In this document: piece after piece, positions 36,519 to 44,488 of the stretch | Layout of the letters: every line of letters starts with the position of its first letter | Numbering within the stretch: position 1 is the first letter of the stretch | Assembly: GCF_023498005.1 (NCBI RefSeq) | Contig: NZ_CP097289.1 | Location: 6,014,001-6,078,000, forward strand | Reading direction: 5' to 3' | DNA: 64,000 nt | DNA from: Streptomyces durmitorensis | Lineage (GTDB): Bacteria; Actinomycetota; Actinomycetes; Streptomycetales; Streptomycetaceae | The notes under the pieces: generated by a model | What the model saw: the letters and a program-made list of their open reading frames with translations, nothing else | Told to the model about the DNA's origin: nothing | Databases searched by the model: none | Translations under genes and position numbers: made by a program

Positions 36519-38357
36519 TCAGTACGTCAGGCCGTACCCGACCGGATACAGCACCTGCCCCGGGTCATCCGCCCGCTGCACCGGCACGGGCAGCTTCCCC
36601 CGCGGCTCGACGCGCCCCGCCACCACCCGTGCCGCGGCGCGCAGTTCGACGTCCGTCCAGCAGTACGCGGCCAGGGACGCGCCCACGGACGGCAGCCGCG
36701 CCACGTCGTACGGATTGCGGATCGCCACGGCGACGACCGGGACGCCCGTCGCCACCAACGCCTCCACCAGCGCGATCTGCGCGCTCCCGGCCCCTACGTT
36801 GTACGTGCCCACGAGCACCGCGTCCTGGCCCGCTGCCGCCGCCACCGCCTCGGCGATCTTCGCGGCGGAGGGGGCCGTGCCCGTCGGCAGGACCGTCGGC
36901 GAGAAGCCGAGGTCCGTCAGCTCGCGCCCGAGCACGGTCGTCGGCGGACCCGTCGTCCCCGAAGGCGACGCCGGGTCCGCGCCCACCACGAGCACCTTCC
37001 GCCGCGTGCGCCGCGACAGCGGGAGCAGTCCGTCCTTGTTGAGCAGCAGCGTCGTCGTCTCGTCGGCGATCCGGTCGGCGGCGGCGAGATGCGCGCGCGT
37101 GCCGACCGCGCGGTCGACGCCGCGCGAGGAGACGTACGGGTCGGAGAACAGGTCGAGCTTCGCCTTGAGGCGTAGGACGCGAAGGATCGACTCGTCGAGG
37201 CGTTCCTCCGTCAACTCGCCCTCCCGCACCGCCTGGAGCACCGCGTTCCAGGCGATCTCCGGCTTCGGCGGGTTCAGGAGCTGATCGACGCCCGCCTTCA
37301 GGGCGAGCACCGGCACGCGGTCGTCGCCGTACTTCGTGCGGACGCCCTGCATGCCGAGCGAGTCCGTCACCACGACGCCGTCGTAGCCCAGTTCCTCGCG
37401 CAGGATGCCGGTGAGGATGGGGCGCGAGAGCGTGGCCGGGTCCTCCGCCGGGTCCAGGGCGGGGACGACGATGTGCGCGGTCATGATCGAGTCGATGCCC
37501 GCCTCCACCGCCGCCCGGAAGGGCGGGGCGTCCAGGGTCTCCCACTGCTCACGGGTGTGGTGGATGTACGGCAGCTTCGAGTGGCTGTCGTCCTTGGTGT
37601 CGCCGTGCCCGGGGAAGTGCTTGGACGTCGACGCGATGTCCGCGCCCTGGTAGCCCTTGACCTGGGCCGCGACCAGACCGGCGACCGCTTCGGGGTCCGA
37701 GCCGAAGGAGCGTACGGCGATGACGGGGTTGGCGGGATTGACGTTCACGTCGGCGACCGGCGCGTAGTTCTGGCGGATGCCGAGCGCGCGGAGCTCGGTG
37801 CCCGCGATGCGGGCCGCCTTGCGCGCGGTGGAGCGCGAGCCCGCCGCGCCCAGGGCCATCGCGCCGGGCAGGAGCGTGGCGGGGACGCCGACGCGGGCCA
37901 CGGCGCCGTGCTCCTGGTCGGTGGAGATGAGCAGCGGGATGCGGGCGGTGGGGGACTGCTCCGGGGCGTCGGGGGTGAGGGCCGCGCGCTGGAGGCCGTT
38001 CGAGAGGTCGGCGATCTGGTGCGGGGCACGGGTGTTGTGGGCCCAGCCGAAGTAGATGATGCCGCCGAGGTGGTACTTGGCGACCGCCTCAGCGGCGGTG
38101 CGGACGCCGAGCTCCTTGAGGTTGGAGTCGATGTCCGCCTGGTCGGGCTCGGTGGCGGAGTGGCCGTACACATGCATCACGAAGAGCTGGCCGACCTTCT
38201 CCTCGAGGCTCATGCGGGAGATGAGCTCCCGCAGCTTCCGGTCGCGACCTCGGTCGCCGCTGCCCGCCGCGTGGGCGGCGGAGGGCGCGGCGAGGGCCGT
38301 CGCGGCGACGGCCGTGGCGGTGAGCAGGGTGCGTCTGGAGGCGTTGCGGTGGGACAT
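36519..38357 (-). CDS. Secreted glycoside hydrolase family 3, NagZ-like beta-N-acetylhexosaminidase
   Basis: The 612-aa protein has a Tat-type signal (SRRTLLTATAVAATALA, cleavage near AHA). The GH3 N-domain runs about 45-370 and contains LLISTDQEHG and KHFPGHGDTKDDSH (about 240-255). The latter is the KHFPGHG-x-x-x-x-DSH catalytic loop specific to NagZ-type N-acetylglucosaminidases. TDSLGMQGV carries the Asp nucleophile. A GH3 C-terminal domain follows, so it is longer than minimal NagZ. A role in peptidoglycan or chitin GlcNAc release outside the cell is likely. GAAGGAG precedes the ATG at 38357. Confidence 0.9.
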   Translation of the reverse strand: MSHRNASRRTLLTATAVAATALAAPSAAHAAGSGDRGRDRKLRELISRMSLEEKVGQLFVMHVYGHSATEPDQADIDSNLKELGVRTAAEAVAKYHLGGIIYFGWAHNTRAPHQIADLSNGLQRAALTPDAPEQSPTARIPLLISTDQEHGAVARVGVPATLLPGAMALGAAGSRSTARKAARIAGTELRALGIRQNYAPVADVNVNPANPVIAVRSFGSDPEAVAGLVAAQVKGYQGADIASTSKHFPGHGDTKDDSHSKLPYIHHTREQWETLDAPPFRAAVEAGIDSIMTAHIVVPALDPAEDPATLSRPILTGILREELGYDGVVVTDSLGMQGVRTKYGDDRVPVLALKAGVDQLLNPPKPEIAWNAVLQAVREGELTEERLDESILRVLRLKAKLDLFSDPYVSSRGVDRAVGTRAHLAAADRIADETTTLLLNKDGLLPLSRRTRRKVLVVGADPASPSGTTGPPTTVLGRELTDLGFSPTVLPTGTAPSAAKIAEAVAAAAGQDAVLVGTYNVGAGSAQIALVEALVATGVPVVAVAIRNPYDVARLPSVGASLAAYCWTDVELRAAARVVAGRVEPRGKLPVPVQRADDPGQVLYPVGYGLTY

Positions 38358-38429
38358 GTGCGCTCCTTCGGGGACGTCCTTCGGGGGACGGATGCCGGAC
38401 CGGGAGCCGGGCTGGGGAAACCGGCTGAA

Positions 38430-38440
38430 GGAAACTTTCC
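38430..38440. promoter_or_regulatory. GGAAAcTTTCC palindrome upstream of the GH3 gene
   Basis: This 11-bp perfect inverted repeat lies 73 bp before the GH3 start in an otherwise GC-rich region. It resembles an operator; the regulator is not identifiable from the window. Confidence 0.35.
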
Positions 38441-38520
38441 GAGAGTCACGGATATCCCGAAGATTTCTGCCGGTCAAGGGCGTCGGCAGCCGAAGTCGGC
38501 AGTCACTGTGCGGGAGAGGG

Positions 38521-38562
38521 GCCGTCACCGGCGCTGTTGGAGGGGGGCGCACCGGTGACGGC
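38521..38562 (-). terminator. Candidate terminator of the LysR gene
   Basis: An 11-bp perfect stem (38521-38531 with 38552-38562) has a 20-base loop. It lies downstream of the LysR stop on the minus strand, with no U-run. Confidence 0.4.
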
Positions 38563-38747
38563 ATGCTGCCGGCCGCGGGCGGCAGAGAGGGTGGTCAGCG
38601 TTCGCAGCCAGCAGCGATGCCGACACCGCCGCGCGGAGACTCATCCGGCAGCACGGCAATTGGACGGTGGCGCCTTCGCGTGGGTTCCCGGCAGAGGGCG
38701 TTTTCCGGAAAGTGGTGCGGGCGGGAGCAATGAGCTTCAGGGGGCGG

Positions 38748-39842
38748 TCATTCCGGCACTCCGACGGCCTCGGGGGTGGTATCCGGTACGGCCTCGGCGG
38801 CGGTCTCGGCGGCGGTCTCGGGGGCGGTCTCGGGGGCGGTCTCGGGGGCGGTCTCGGCGGCGGTCTCGGCGGCGGCCTCGGCGGCGGCCTCGGGGACGGC
38901 CACAGAGACGGCTTCGGCGACGGTCCCGGGAGCGGTGTCCGGCGCCACCCCGGGCCAGTGGCCCTGCAAGGTGCGCACCGTCTCCGCGATCGCGGGGCGC
39001 CGCGAAGCCCCCTCCCGCCACAGCGCGTACAGCCGCCGCACCGGCAGCGGATCGAGCCGCACCGTGACCGCGCCGTCCGGGACGGGGCCGCGGCCCAGGC
39101 GAGGGATCAGGGCGATGCCGAGCCCCGCCGCGACCAGCGCGACCAGGGTGGGGTTCTCCTCCGCGGTGTGCGCGATGTCCGGCTCGCAGCCCGCCTCGCG
39201 CAGGGTGCGCACCAGCCACTCGTGGCAGACGAGCCCCGGCGGCTGGGTGATCCAGCGCTCGCCCTTCAGGTCCTCGCGGCGCACGGAGCCGCGGCCCGCG
39301 AGCCGGTGGCCCGCGGGCACGACGAGGTCGCAGTAGTCGTCGCCGATGACGGCCTGCTCGACGCCGGGCGGTGTCGGCAGCGGCGCGATGTCCCAGTCGT
39401 GCACGACCGCCATGTCCACCGCGCCCTTGGCCACCAGGCCCACGGAGAGATGCGGGTCGATCTCGGACATCCGGGCGTCGAGCGCGGGGTGCCGCAGGGC
39501 GAGGTCCGCGAGGGCGGCGGGCAGCAGGCCGCGCGCCGCCGAGGCGAACGCGGCGATGGTCAGGCGCCCCGCGGGCAGTCCGCGCCGCTCCTCCAGCTCG
39601 GTCTCCGCGCGCTCCACGATCGCCATCAACTCCTGGGCGGTGGAAGCGAGATGACGGGCCTCCTCGGTGAGCGCGACGCCCCTGCCCTGCCGTTCGAGGA
39701 GGGTGGTGCGGGTCTCGCGCTCCAGCTTGGCTATCTGCTGGGACACGGCGGACGGGGTGTAGCCGAGCGCGGTGGCGGCTGCGCCGACGGTGCCGTGCAC
39801 GGAGACGGCGTGCAGGGCGCGGAGCCGAGCGAGATCGAGCAC
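38748..39842 (-). CDS. LysR-family transcriptional regulator with repeat-encoded C-terminal tail
   Basis: The 364-aa protein has an N-terminal winged HTH (MLDLARLRALHAVSVHG to about residue 60) and a LysR substrate-binding domain ending near residue 298 (RPAIAETVRTLQGHWPG). A further tail of about 65 residues is almost wholly Ala, Glu, Thr and Pro and is encoded by a 12-bp tandem repeat. LysR proteins normally end near 300 residues, so the tail is an added, probably disordered extension. It is divergent from the EamA transporter gene 133 bp away, a common target arrangement. Confidence 0.85.
   Translation of the reverse strand: MLDLARLRALHAVSVHGTVGAAATALGYTPSAVSQQIAKLERETRTTLLERQGRGVALTEEARHLASTAQELMAIVERAETELEERRGLPAGRLTIAAFASAARGLLPAALADLALRHPALDARMSEIDPHLSVGLVAKGAVDMAVVHDWDIAPLPTPPGVEQAVIGDDYCDLVVPAGHRLAGRGSVRREDLKGERWITQPPGLVCHEWLVRTLREAGCEPDIAHTAEENPTLVALVAAGLGIALIPRLGRGPVPDGAVTVRLDPLPVRRLYALWREGASRRPAIAETVRTLQGHWPGVAPDTAPGTVAEAVSVAVPEAAAEAAAETAAETAPETAPETAPETAAETAAEAVPDTTPEAVGVPE
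38790..38897. repeat. 12-bp tandem repeat in the 3' end of the LysR gene
   Basis: Nine units of a 12-bp motif (GGYCTCGGSGGC on the plus strand) follow with exact period, starting at 38790 and then 38802 to 38886. In the LysR frame they encode Glu-Thr-Ala-Ala/Pro. Copy number could vary by replication slippage without frameshift. Confidence 0.85.
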
Positions 39843-39975
39843 GAAGAGCCCTCCTCATGGGGCGGCATGGGGCGGCGACACCGGTCGGCGCCGCCCGATC
39901 CGTAAGCGTTGCTTCATCCCATCATGCAGAGATCCGCGCTGGTCCTACATGGTCGCGGCGGGTGATCCTCGACGC

Positions 39976-40959
39976 ATGCGACCCGCACATGTCCTTCTGG
40001 CCGTCCTCGTCACCGCCGTATGGGGCGTCAATTTCGTCGTCATCGAGGTGGGTCTCGACCACTTCCCGCCGCTGCTCTTCTCGGCCCTGCGCTTCCTGGT
40101 GGCGGCGCTCCCCGCGGTCTTCTTCGTGGGGCCGCCCAAGGTCGCCTGGAAGTGGATCGTGGGGGTCGGACTAGTCCTGGGGGTCGCCAAGTTCGGCTTG
40201 CTCTTCATCGGCATGGACGCGGGGATGCCGGCCGGGACGTCCTCCCTCGTCCTCCAGATCCAGGCCGTGTTCACGGCGCTCTTCGCCTTCGTGGCGCTCG
40301 GTGAACGCCCCGGCCGCGTACGCCTGTTGGGCATGCTGATCGCCCTCGCGGGCATCGGCGTCGCGGCGGTGGACGAGGGAGAGGCGGGGCCGCTCACGGC
40401 CTTCGCGCTGCTGATCGGCGCCGCCGCCTGCTGGGGCGCGTCGAACGTCCTGACCCGCAAGGCGTCCCCGCCCGACTCGCTGAACTTCATGGTGTGGGTG
40501 AGCACGGTCCCGGTCCTGCCGCTCCTGGCGCTCTCGCTCCTCTTCGAGGGCCCGTCGGCGGACCGCGCCGCCCTGGCCTCACTGGACTGGCAGGGCGCGG
40601 GCGTCATCGTCTACGTCGCGTGGATCACGACGGTCTTCGGCTTCGGCGCCTGGGGCTATCTCCTGCGCCGCCACCCCGCGTCGACCGTGGCGCCCTTCTC
40701 GCTCCTGGTCCCGGTGTTCGGGATGTCCGCGGCCGGGCTCGTCCTTGACGAGTCGGTGAGCGCCCTCGGCTGGTGCGCGGCGGCGCTCCTGGTCGGCGGG
40801 GTGGCGCTGACCTCCCTGGCCGGGGTCAGGCGTGGCGGTTCAGGAGCCGGGACAGGAAGTCCCGCCCCGGGCCCAGGAGTTCGGGCAGCGGCGCCGCGCC
40901 CTCGTACCACCGCTTCTCGTACTCCCAGCACAGCCAGCCGTCCCGGTGCTCCCCGCTGA
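39976..40959 (+). CDS. EamA (drug/metabolite exporter) family transporter
   Basis: The 327-aa membrane protein has ten predicted helices in two EamA repeats (about 1-135 and 145-275), with GVNFVVIEVGL, LRFLVAALPAVFF and GERPGRVRLLGMLIALAGI typical of YdcZ/RhaT-like exporters. The substrate is unknown. The ATG at 39976 is chosen to start the first helix; no strong ribosome site is seen. The last 45 residues are Gly, Pro, Arg and Thr rich and are antisense to the convergent isomerase gene, overlapping it by 134 bases. Confidence 0.82.
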   Translation: MRPAHVLLAVLVTAVWGVNFVVIEVGLDHFPPLLFSALRFLVAALPAVFFVGPPKVAWKWIVGVGLVLGVAKFGLLFIGMDAGMPAGTSSLVLQIQAVFTALFAFVALGERPGRVRLLGMLIALAGIGVAAVDEGEAGPLTAFALLIGAAACWGASNVLTRKASPPDSLNFMVWVSTVPVLPLLALSLLFEGPSADRAALASLDWQGAGVIVYVAWITTVFGFGAWGYLLRRHPASTVAPFSLLVPVFGMSAAGLVLDESVSALGWCAAALLVGGVALTSLAGVRRGGSGAGTGSPAPGPGVRAAAPRPRTTASRTPSTASRPGAPR

Positions 40960-41629
40960 GCAGCGCGTCCACGGTCTCGGCCAGCGGCAGGACGCCCTCG
41001 CCGAGGCCCAGCGGTGTCGTGTCCTCGGTCGACGCGATGTCCTTCACCTGTACGTAGCCGAGGTACGGGGAGAGCGCCGCGAGGCTCTCGGCGGGGGACT
41101 CGCCGCCGAGCCAGGTGTGCATCACGTCCCACAGGGCGCCCGCGTGACGGTGGCCGACCGCGCCGAGCACGCGGGTCGCCGCGGCGCCCGTGCGGTGCGA
41201 GTCGTGGGTCTCCAGGAGGATGCGTACGCCGAAGTCCGCGGCGTACTCGGCCGCGGTGCCGAGCCGTCGTGCGGCCGTCGCGTCGGCCTCCTGTGCGCTC
41301 TGTTCGGTGCCGCCGCCGGGGAAGACGCGGATGAAGGGGGCGCCCAGGTCGCGGGCGAGCGTGAGCAGGGACCGTATGTCGTCGAGCACGGGCTCGTCGT
41401 CGCCGGGTGCGGCCACGCGCGCGTACCCGGAGATTCCGAGGATCTCGATGCCCGCGGTCTTGAACTGGGCTGCCACATCGGCCCGTTCGGCGAGGTCGAT
41501 CCCCGGGTGGACCGGCTCCTCGGGGTGCGCGCGCAGTTCGATGCCGTGAAAGCCGTGGGTGGTGGCCAGGTTCAGCACGTCGGCGATGGGGAGTCCGGGG
41601 ACGCCGAGGGTGGAGAAGGCGAGTTTCAT
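40826..41629 (-). CDS. Sugar phosphate isomerase/epimerase-like TIM barrel protein
   Basis: The 267-aa protein begins MKLAFSTLGVPGLPI and has the xylose isomerase-like (AP endonuclease 2) fold. Metal-site residues appear in HGFHGIELR, ILLETHDSH, GALWDVMHTW and YVQVKDIAS. The reaction is unknown; members isomerise or dehydrate sugars and inositols. It is coupled to the MarR-GNAT gene by an ATGA overlap, so the two are expressed together. Its 3' end overlaps the convergent EamA gene. Confidence 0.82.
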   Translation of the reverse strand: MKLAFSTLGVPGLPIADVLNLATTHGFHGIELRAHPEEPVHPGIDLAERADVAAQFKTAGIEILGISGYARVAAPGDDEPVLDDIRSLLTLARDLGAPFIRVFPGGGTEQSAQEADATAARRLGTAAEYAADFGVRILLETHDSHRTGAAATRVLGAVGHRHAGALWDVMHTWLGGESPAESLAALSPYLGYVQVKDIASTEDTTPLGLGEGVLPLAETVDALLSGEHRDGWLCWEYEKRWYEGAAPLPELLGPGRDFLSRLLNRHA

Positions 41630-42576
41630 GACGCAGACCCTAGGTGCAGTTGCCAGTCCTGCCCCAGCAGGTCGACGCCGAACGAGCGGTGCGGCTTCTC
41701 GTCGACCAGGACGAATCCGTGCCGGAGGTAGATGGCGCGGGCGGCGCCGAGGATGTCGTTGGTCCACAGGGCCATCTCGCGGTAGCCCACGTCCCGGGCG
41801 AACTCGACGCAGGCGGAGACGAGTTGGTCGCCGATACCCATTCCCCGGGCGTCGGGCTCGACGAGCAGCAGCCGCAGCCGGGCGGTCCCGGGCGCGTCGT
41901 CGCGCACGCACATCACGCACCCCACGGGCCGCCCGTCGAGCTCGGCGATCCACACCCGCTCCAGGTGCGGATCGTGATCCTCCGCGAAGTCGGCGACGAT
42001 CCGGGCGACCAGGCCTTCGTAGTCGGTGTTGAACCCGTACTCGGCCGCGTACAAGGCGGCGTTGCGCTGCACGATCCACCCGAGATCGCCAGGACCGGGC
42101 TCACGGAGGACGGGCCGCGAGGCGGCAGCCCCTTCCCTGCCGCCGCTCAGGATCTCCCGCACGGTGCGCATCGCGGTCGCGAGGCGTGACCGCTCGGCGG
42201 CCGGAACGGCCGAGAGCAGCGAGCCGACGGCCTCGCTGGACCGCTCGTCCAGCAGCCCGGCGGTCTCGCGCCCCCGCGCGGTGAGCGTGATGCGCTGACG
42301 CCGCGGATCACGCTCGGACGGCGCGCGCTCGACGATCCCGCCCTTCTCGAACTTGCCGAGCAGACGACTCAAGTACCCCGCATCGAGGGAGAGTTCGGCG
42401 CGCAGATCGGCGGCGTCGAGATGCGAGGCATGCGCGAGCTCGTACAGGACGCGGGCCTCGGTGAGGGTGTACGGGACGTAGAGCTGGCGGCTGTAGTCGA
42501 GGGCGCCGATGAGGTTCGTGTAGAAGCGGTTGAAGGCGCGGATCTCTTGGATGGGCGTATCGGGAGAGTGCGGCAT
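41626..42576 (-). CDS. MarR-type regulator fused to a GNAT acetyltransferase
   Basis: The 316-aa protein joins a MarR winged HTH (about 1-145, with LDAGYLSRLLGKFEKGGIV and the wing SERDPRRQRITLT) to a GNAT N-acetyltransferase (about 155-316, with LLLVEPDARGMGIGDQLV as the acetyl-CoA loop). This fusion is a known bacterial architecture. The acetyl acceptor is unknown. Two palindromes lie upstream of the ATG and suggest autoregulation. It is coupled to the isomerase gene downstream. Confidence 0.87.
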   Translation of the reverse strand: MPHSPDTPIQEIRAFNRFYTNLIGALDYSRQLYVPYTLTEARVLYELAHASHLDAADLRAELSLDAGYLSRLLGKFEKGGIVERAPSERDPRRQRITLTARGRETAGLLDERSSEAVGSLLSAVPAAERSRLATAMRTVREILSGGREGAAASRPVLREPGPGDLGWIVQRNAALYAAEYGFNTDYEGLVARIVADFAEDHDPHLERVWIAELDGRPVGCVMCVRDDAPGTARLRLLLVEPDARGMGIGDQLVSACVEFARDVGYREMALWTNDILGAARAIYLRHGFVLVDEKPHRSFGVDLLGQDWQLHLGSAS

Positions 42577-42600
42577 CGCGGATCACTCACTTCGGCGGGC

Positions 42601-42636
42601 ATCGGGCCGGGCCCGATTTACCGTTGACTGAGTCAA
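42601..42636. promoter_or_regulatory. MarR-type operator region
   Basis: TTGACTGAGTCAA at 42624-42636 is a perfect 13-bp palindrome typical of MarR operators. A second inverted repeat, ATCGGGC-cgg-GCCCGAT, lies at 42601-42617. Both are within 60 bp of the MarR-GNAT start. Confidence 0.65.
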
Positions 42637-42676
42637 GGGTACGCCGGGCCGTCCATGACCGCCATGCCCTGCCGGC

Positions 42677-43249
42677 TCAGTCCAGGTCCCCGGCCTTCGG
42701 GAAGGTGTCCGTCGCGATGGTGATGTCGCGCCCTTCGAGAGGCAGAACCAGATCCTGACCAAAGGGGATCTCTGTCGCGTCCTCGTAGCTCCCGACCCCG
42801 GTCGGGTGGCGGTGGACGGTGCAGATGCCGTCCTCGGGGTCGATGACTACGTAGATGGGGATGCTGCATTCGGCGTAGAGGTGGAACTTCTTGGCGAAGT
42901 CGTTGTCCCGGCTGCTCTTCGAGACGACCTCGATCACCGCTTCCAGACTGTGCCACTCGAAGCGGCCACGGCTGTTGCGCTCGGCGCCGGGGGCGATGAT
43001 GGCCAGGTCGGGTGCATAGCCGTAAAGGCTGGACGGGAAGTCGATCATGACGTCGGAGAGGGCTTTGCCGCGCGAGGCGAGCTGCCGCCTGATTTGAGGG
43101 GCGGCCTCGACGATGACCTCCCATTGGTACTCACCTTGCGGCGTCATGATGATCTTCCCCTCCGTGATCTCGACGCGGTAGCCGCGGGGAAGGTTGACGC
43201 CGTCCAGTACGTCCCAGGCGCTGGGTGCATCCATGACCATGACTGACAT
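42677..43249 (-). CDS. Uma2-family (DUF820) putative PD-(D/E)XK nuclease fold protein
   Basis: The 190-aa protein matches the Uma2 family, which has a restriction-endonuclease-like fold but mostly unknown function. GYAPDLAII gives the Asp near residue 80 and AVIEVVSKSS the Glu-x-Lys pair near 106-110. N-terminal ITEGKIIMTP is typical. Streptomyces encode many Uma2 paralogues. The ATG at 43249 follows AAGGAGG. It is followed by a terminator-free 100 bp and is not clearly in an operon. Confidence 0.85.
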   Translation of the reverse strand: MSVMVMDAPSAWDVLDGVNLPRGYRVEITEGKIIMTPQGEYQWEVIVEAAPQIRRQLASRGKALSDVMIDFPSSLYGYAPDLAIIAPGAERNSRGRFEWHSLEAVIEVVSKSSRDNDFAKKFHLYAECSIPIYVVIDPEDGICTVHRHPTGVGSYEDATEIPFGQDLVLPLEGRDITIATDTFPKAGDLD

Positions 43250-43290
43250 ATGAGCCTCCTTTTCCCGGTGATGTCAACGACATCGAGGGC

Positions 43291-44367
43291 TCAGCGACAC
43301 GGCGGCGCCGTGGACCCCCGCACCATCAGCTCCGCCCCGATCGTCGCCACGCCCCCGGGCGGTGCCTCCTCCGCGCCCGTGGCGAGGCGGCCCGCGCGGG
43401 CGCCCGCCTCGTACAGCGGCAGTCGTACGGTCGTCAGGGCGGGGACGGCGTCCACCGAGAACGGCAGGTCGTCGAAGCCCGCCACCGAGATGTCCTCGGG
43501 GATGCGCAGGCCGCGCTCGCGCAGGGCGGCGGACGCGCCCAGGGCGACCGTGTCGTTGGCGGCCACGATCGCCGTCAAGTCCGGGGCGCGGCGCAGGAGT
43601 TCGAGCGTGGCCTCGTAGCCGGACCGGCGGGTGTAGGGGCCGTGGACGGTCAGTTCGTCCTGGTCGGCGTTCCCGTTGCCCCCGGCGGTCCCCGTGCCGG
43701 ACGCCGCGAGTGCGTCACGGTGGCCCTCCAGGCGGTGCCGGGTGGTCGTCCGCTCCATCGGCCCCGCCACGTACCCGATCCTGCGGTGCCCCAGCGTCAG
43801 CAGATGCTCCGTGAGCCGCCGCCCGCCGTTGCGGTTGTCGAAGGTGAGCGTGGCCACCGCCGCGTCCGAGTCGTCGAGGGGCGGCCGCCCGCAGAGCACG
43901 ATCCGGGTGCCCGCGTCCGCCAGGCGTGCCAGCTTCGCGGACATCGCGGCGGCGTGGGCGGGGTCCTCCAGGGCGCCGCCGGTCAGGACGACCGCGGCGG
44001 CGCGCTGCCGCTGGAGCAGGGTCAGATAGGTGAGCTCGCGCTCCGGGGAGCCGCCCGTGTTGCAGACCACGGCCATCCGCTCGCCGCCGGCGCGCCCGCC
44101 GGGGCCGCCGATCTCGGACTGGACTGCGCCCGCCATGATCCCGAAGAACGGGTCGGCGATGTCGTTCACGAGGATGCCGACCAGGTCGGACGTGGCTGCG
44201 GCTAGCGAGCTCGCGGGCCCGTTGAGTACGTAGTCGAGGTCGTCCACGGCCCGCAGGACACGCTCCCGGGTGGCGGCGGCGACGGGGTAGTTGCCGTTCA
44301 GTACGCGGGAGACGGTGGCGGGGGAGACCTGGGCGCGTGCCGCCACGTCCGACAGGGTCACGGTCAT
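43291..44367 (-). CDS. LacI-family transcriptional regulator
   Basis: The 358-aa repressor has an N-terminal LacI HTH (VTLSDVAARAQVSPATVSRVLNG, hinge to about residue 60) and a periplasmic-binding-protein-like sugar domain (LVGILVNDIADPFFGIMAG onward). It is divergent from the Gfo/Idh/MocA-DUF993-isomerase operon across 121 bp that contain a CRE-like palindrome, so it most likely represses that operon until an unknown sugar-like inducer binds. Confidence 0.9.
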   Translation of the reverse strand: MTVTLSDVAARAQVSPATVSRVLNGNYPVAAATRERVLRAVDDLDYVLNGPASSLAAATSDLVGILVNDIADPFFGIMAGAVQSEIGGPGGRAGGERMAVVCNTGGSPERELTYLTLLQRQRAAAVVLTGGALEDPAHAAAMSAKLARLADAGTRIVLCGRPPLDDSDAAVATLTFDNRNGGRRLTEHLLTLGHRRIGYVAGPMERTTTRHRLEGHRDALAASGTGTAGGNGNADQDELTVHGPYTRRSGYEATLELLRRAPDLTAIVAANDTVALGASAALRERGLRIPEDISVAGFDDLPFSVDAVPALTTVRLPLYEAGARAGRLATGAEEAPPGGVATIGAELMVRGSTAPPCR

Positions 44368-44445
44368 CTCGTCGTCCTCCGGTCACGGCTCTGGTCCGAA
44401 GCTCTTGTCCGAACCTTGTGCGGCAGGCTAGCTTCTTCTTGGATA

Positions 44446-44457
44446 GAAAGCGCTTGC
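44446..44457. promoter_or_regulatory. LacI-type operator
   Basis: GAAAGCGCTTGC has the central palindrome AAGCGCTT typical of LacI/GalR sites. It lies 32 bp before the oxidoreductase start and just upstream of TATACG, a possible -10 element. Confidence 0.7.
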
Positions 44458-44488
44458 TATACGCTTACCTGCGTACGGAGGGACCCCT

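Larger units (their letters stand above)
38358..38747. other. 390-bp intergenic region between the GH3 and LysR genes
   Basis: It contains the GH3 promoter side, including the palindrome GGAAA-c-TTTCC at 38430-38440, and a hairpin of GCCGTCACCGG (38521-38531) with CCGGTGACGGC (38552-38562) that could terminate the upstream LysR transcript. I see no convincing gene in it. Confidence 0.6.

Noticed and set aside
38537..39067. Arg-rich plus-strand frames over the LysR repeat
   Set aside because: They are antisense translations of the 12-bp repeat (RRRSRGR) and lack starts.
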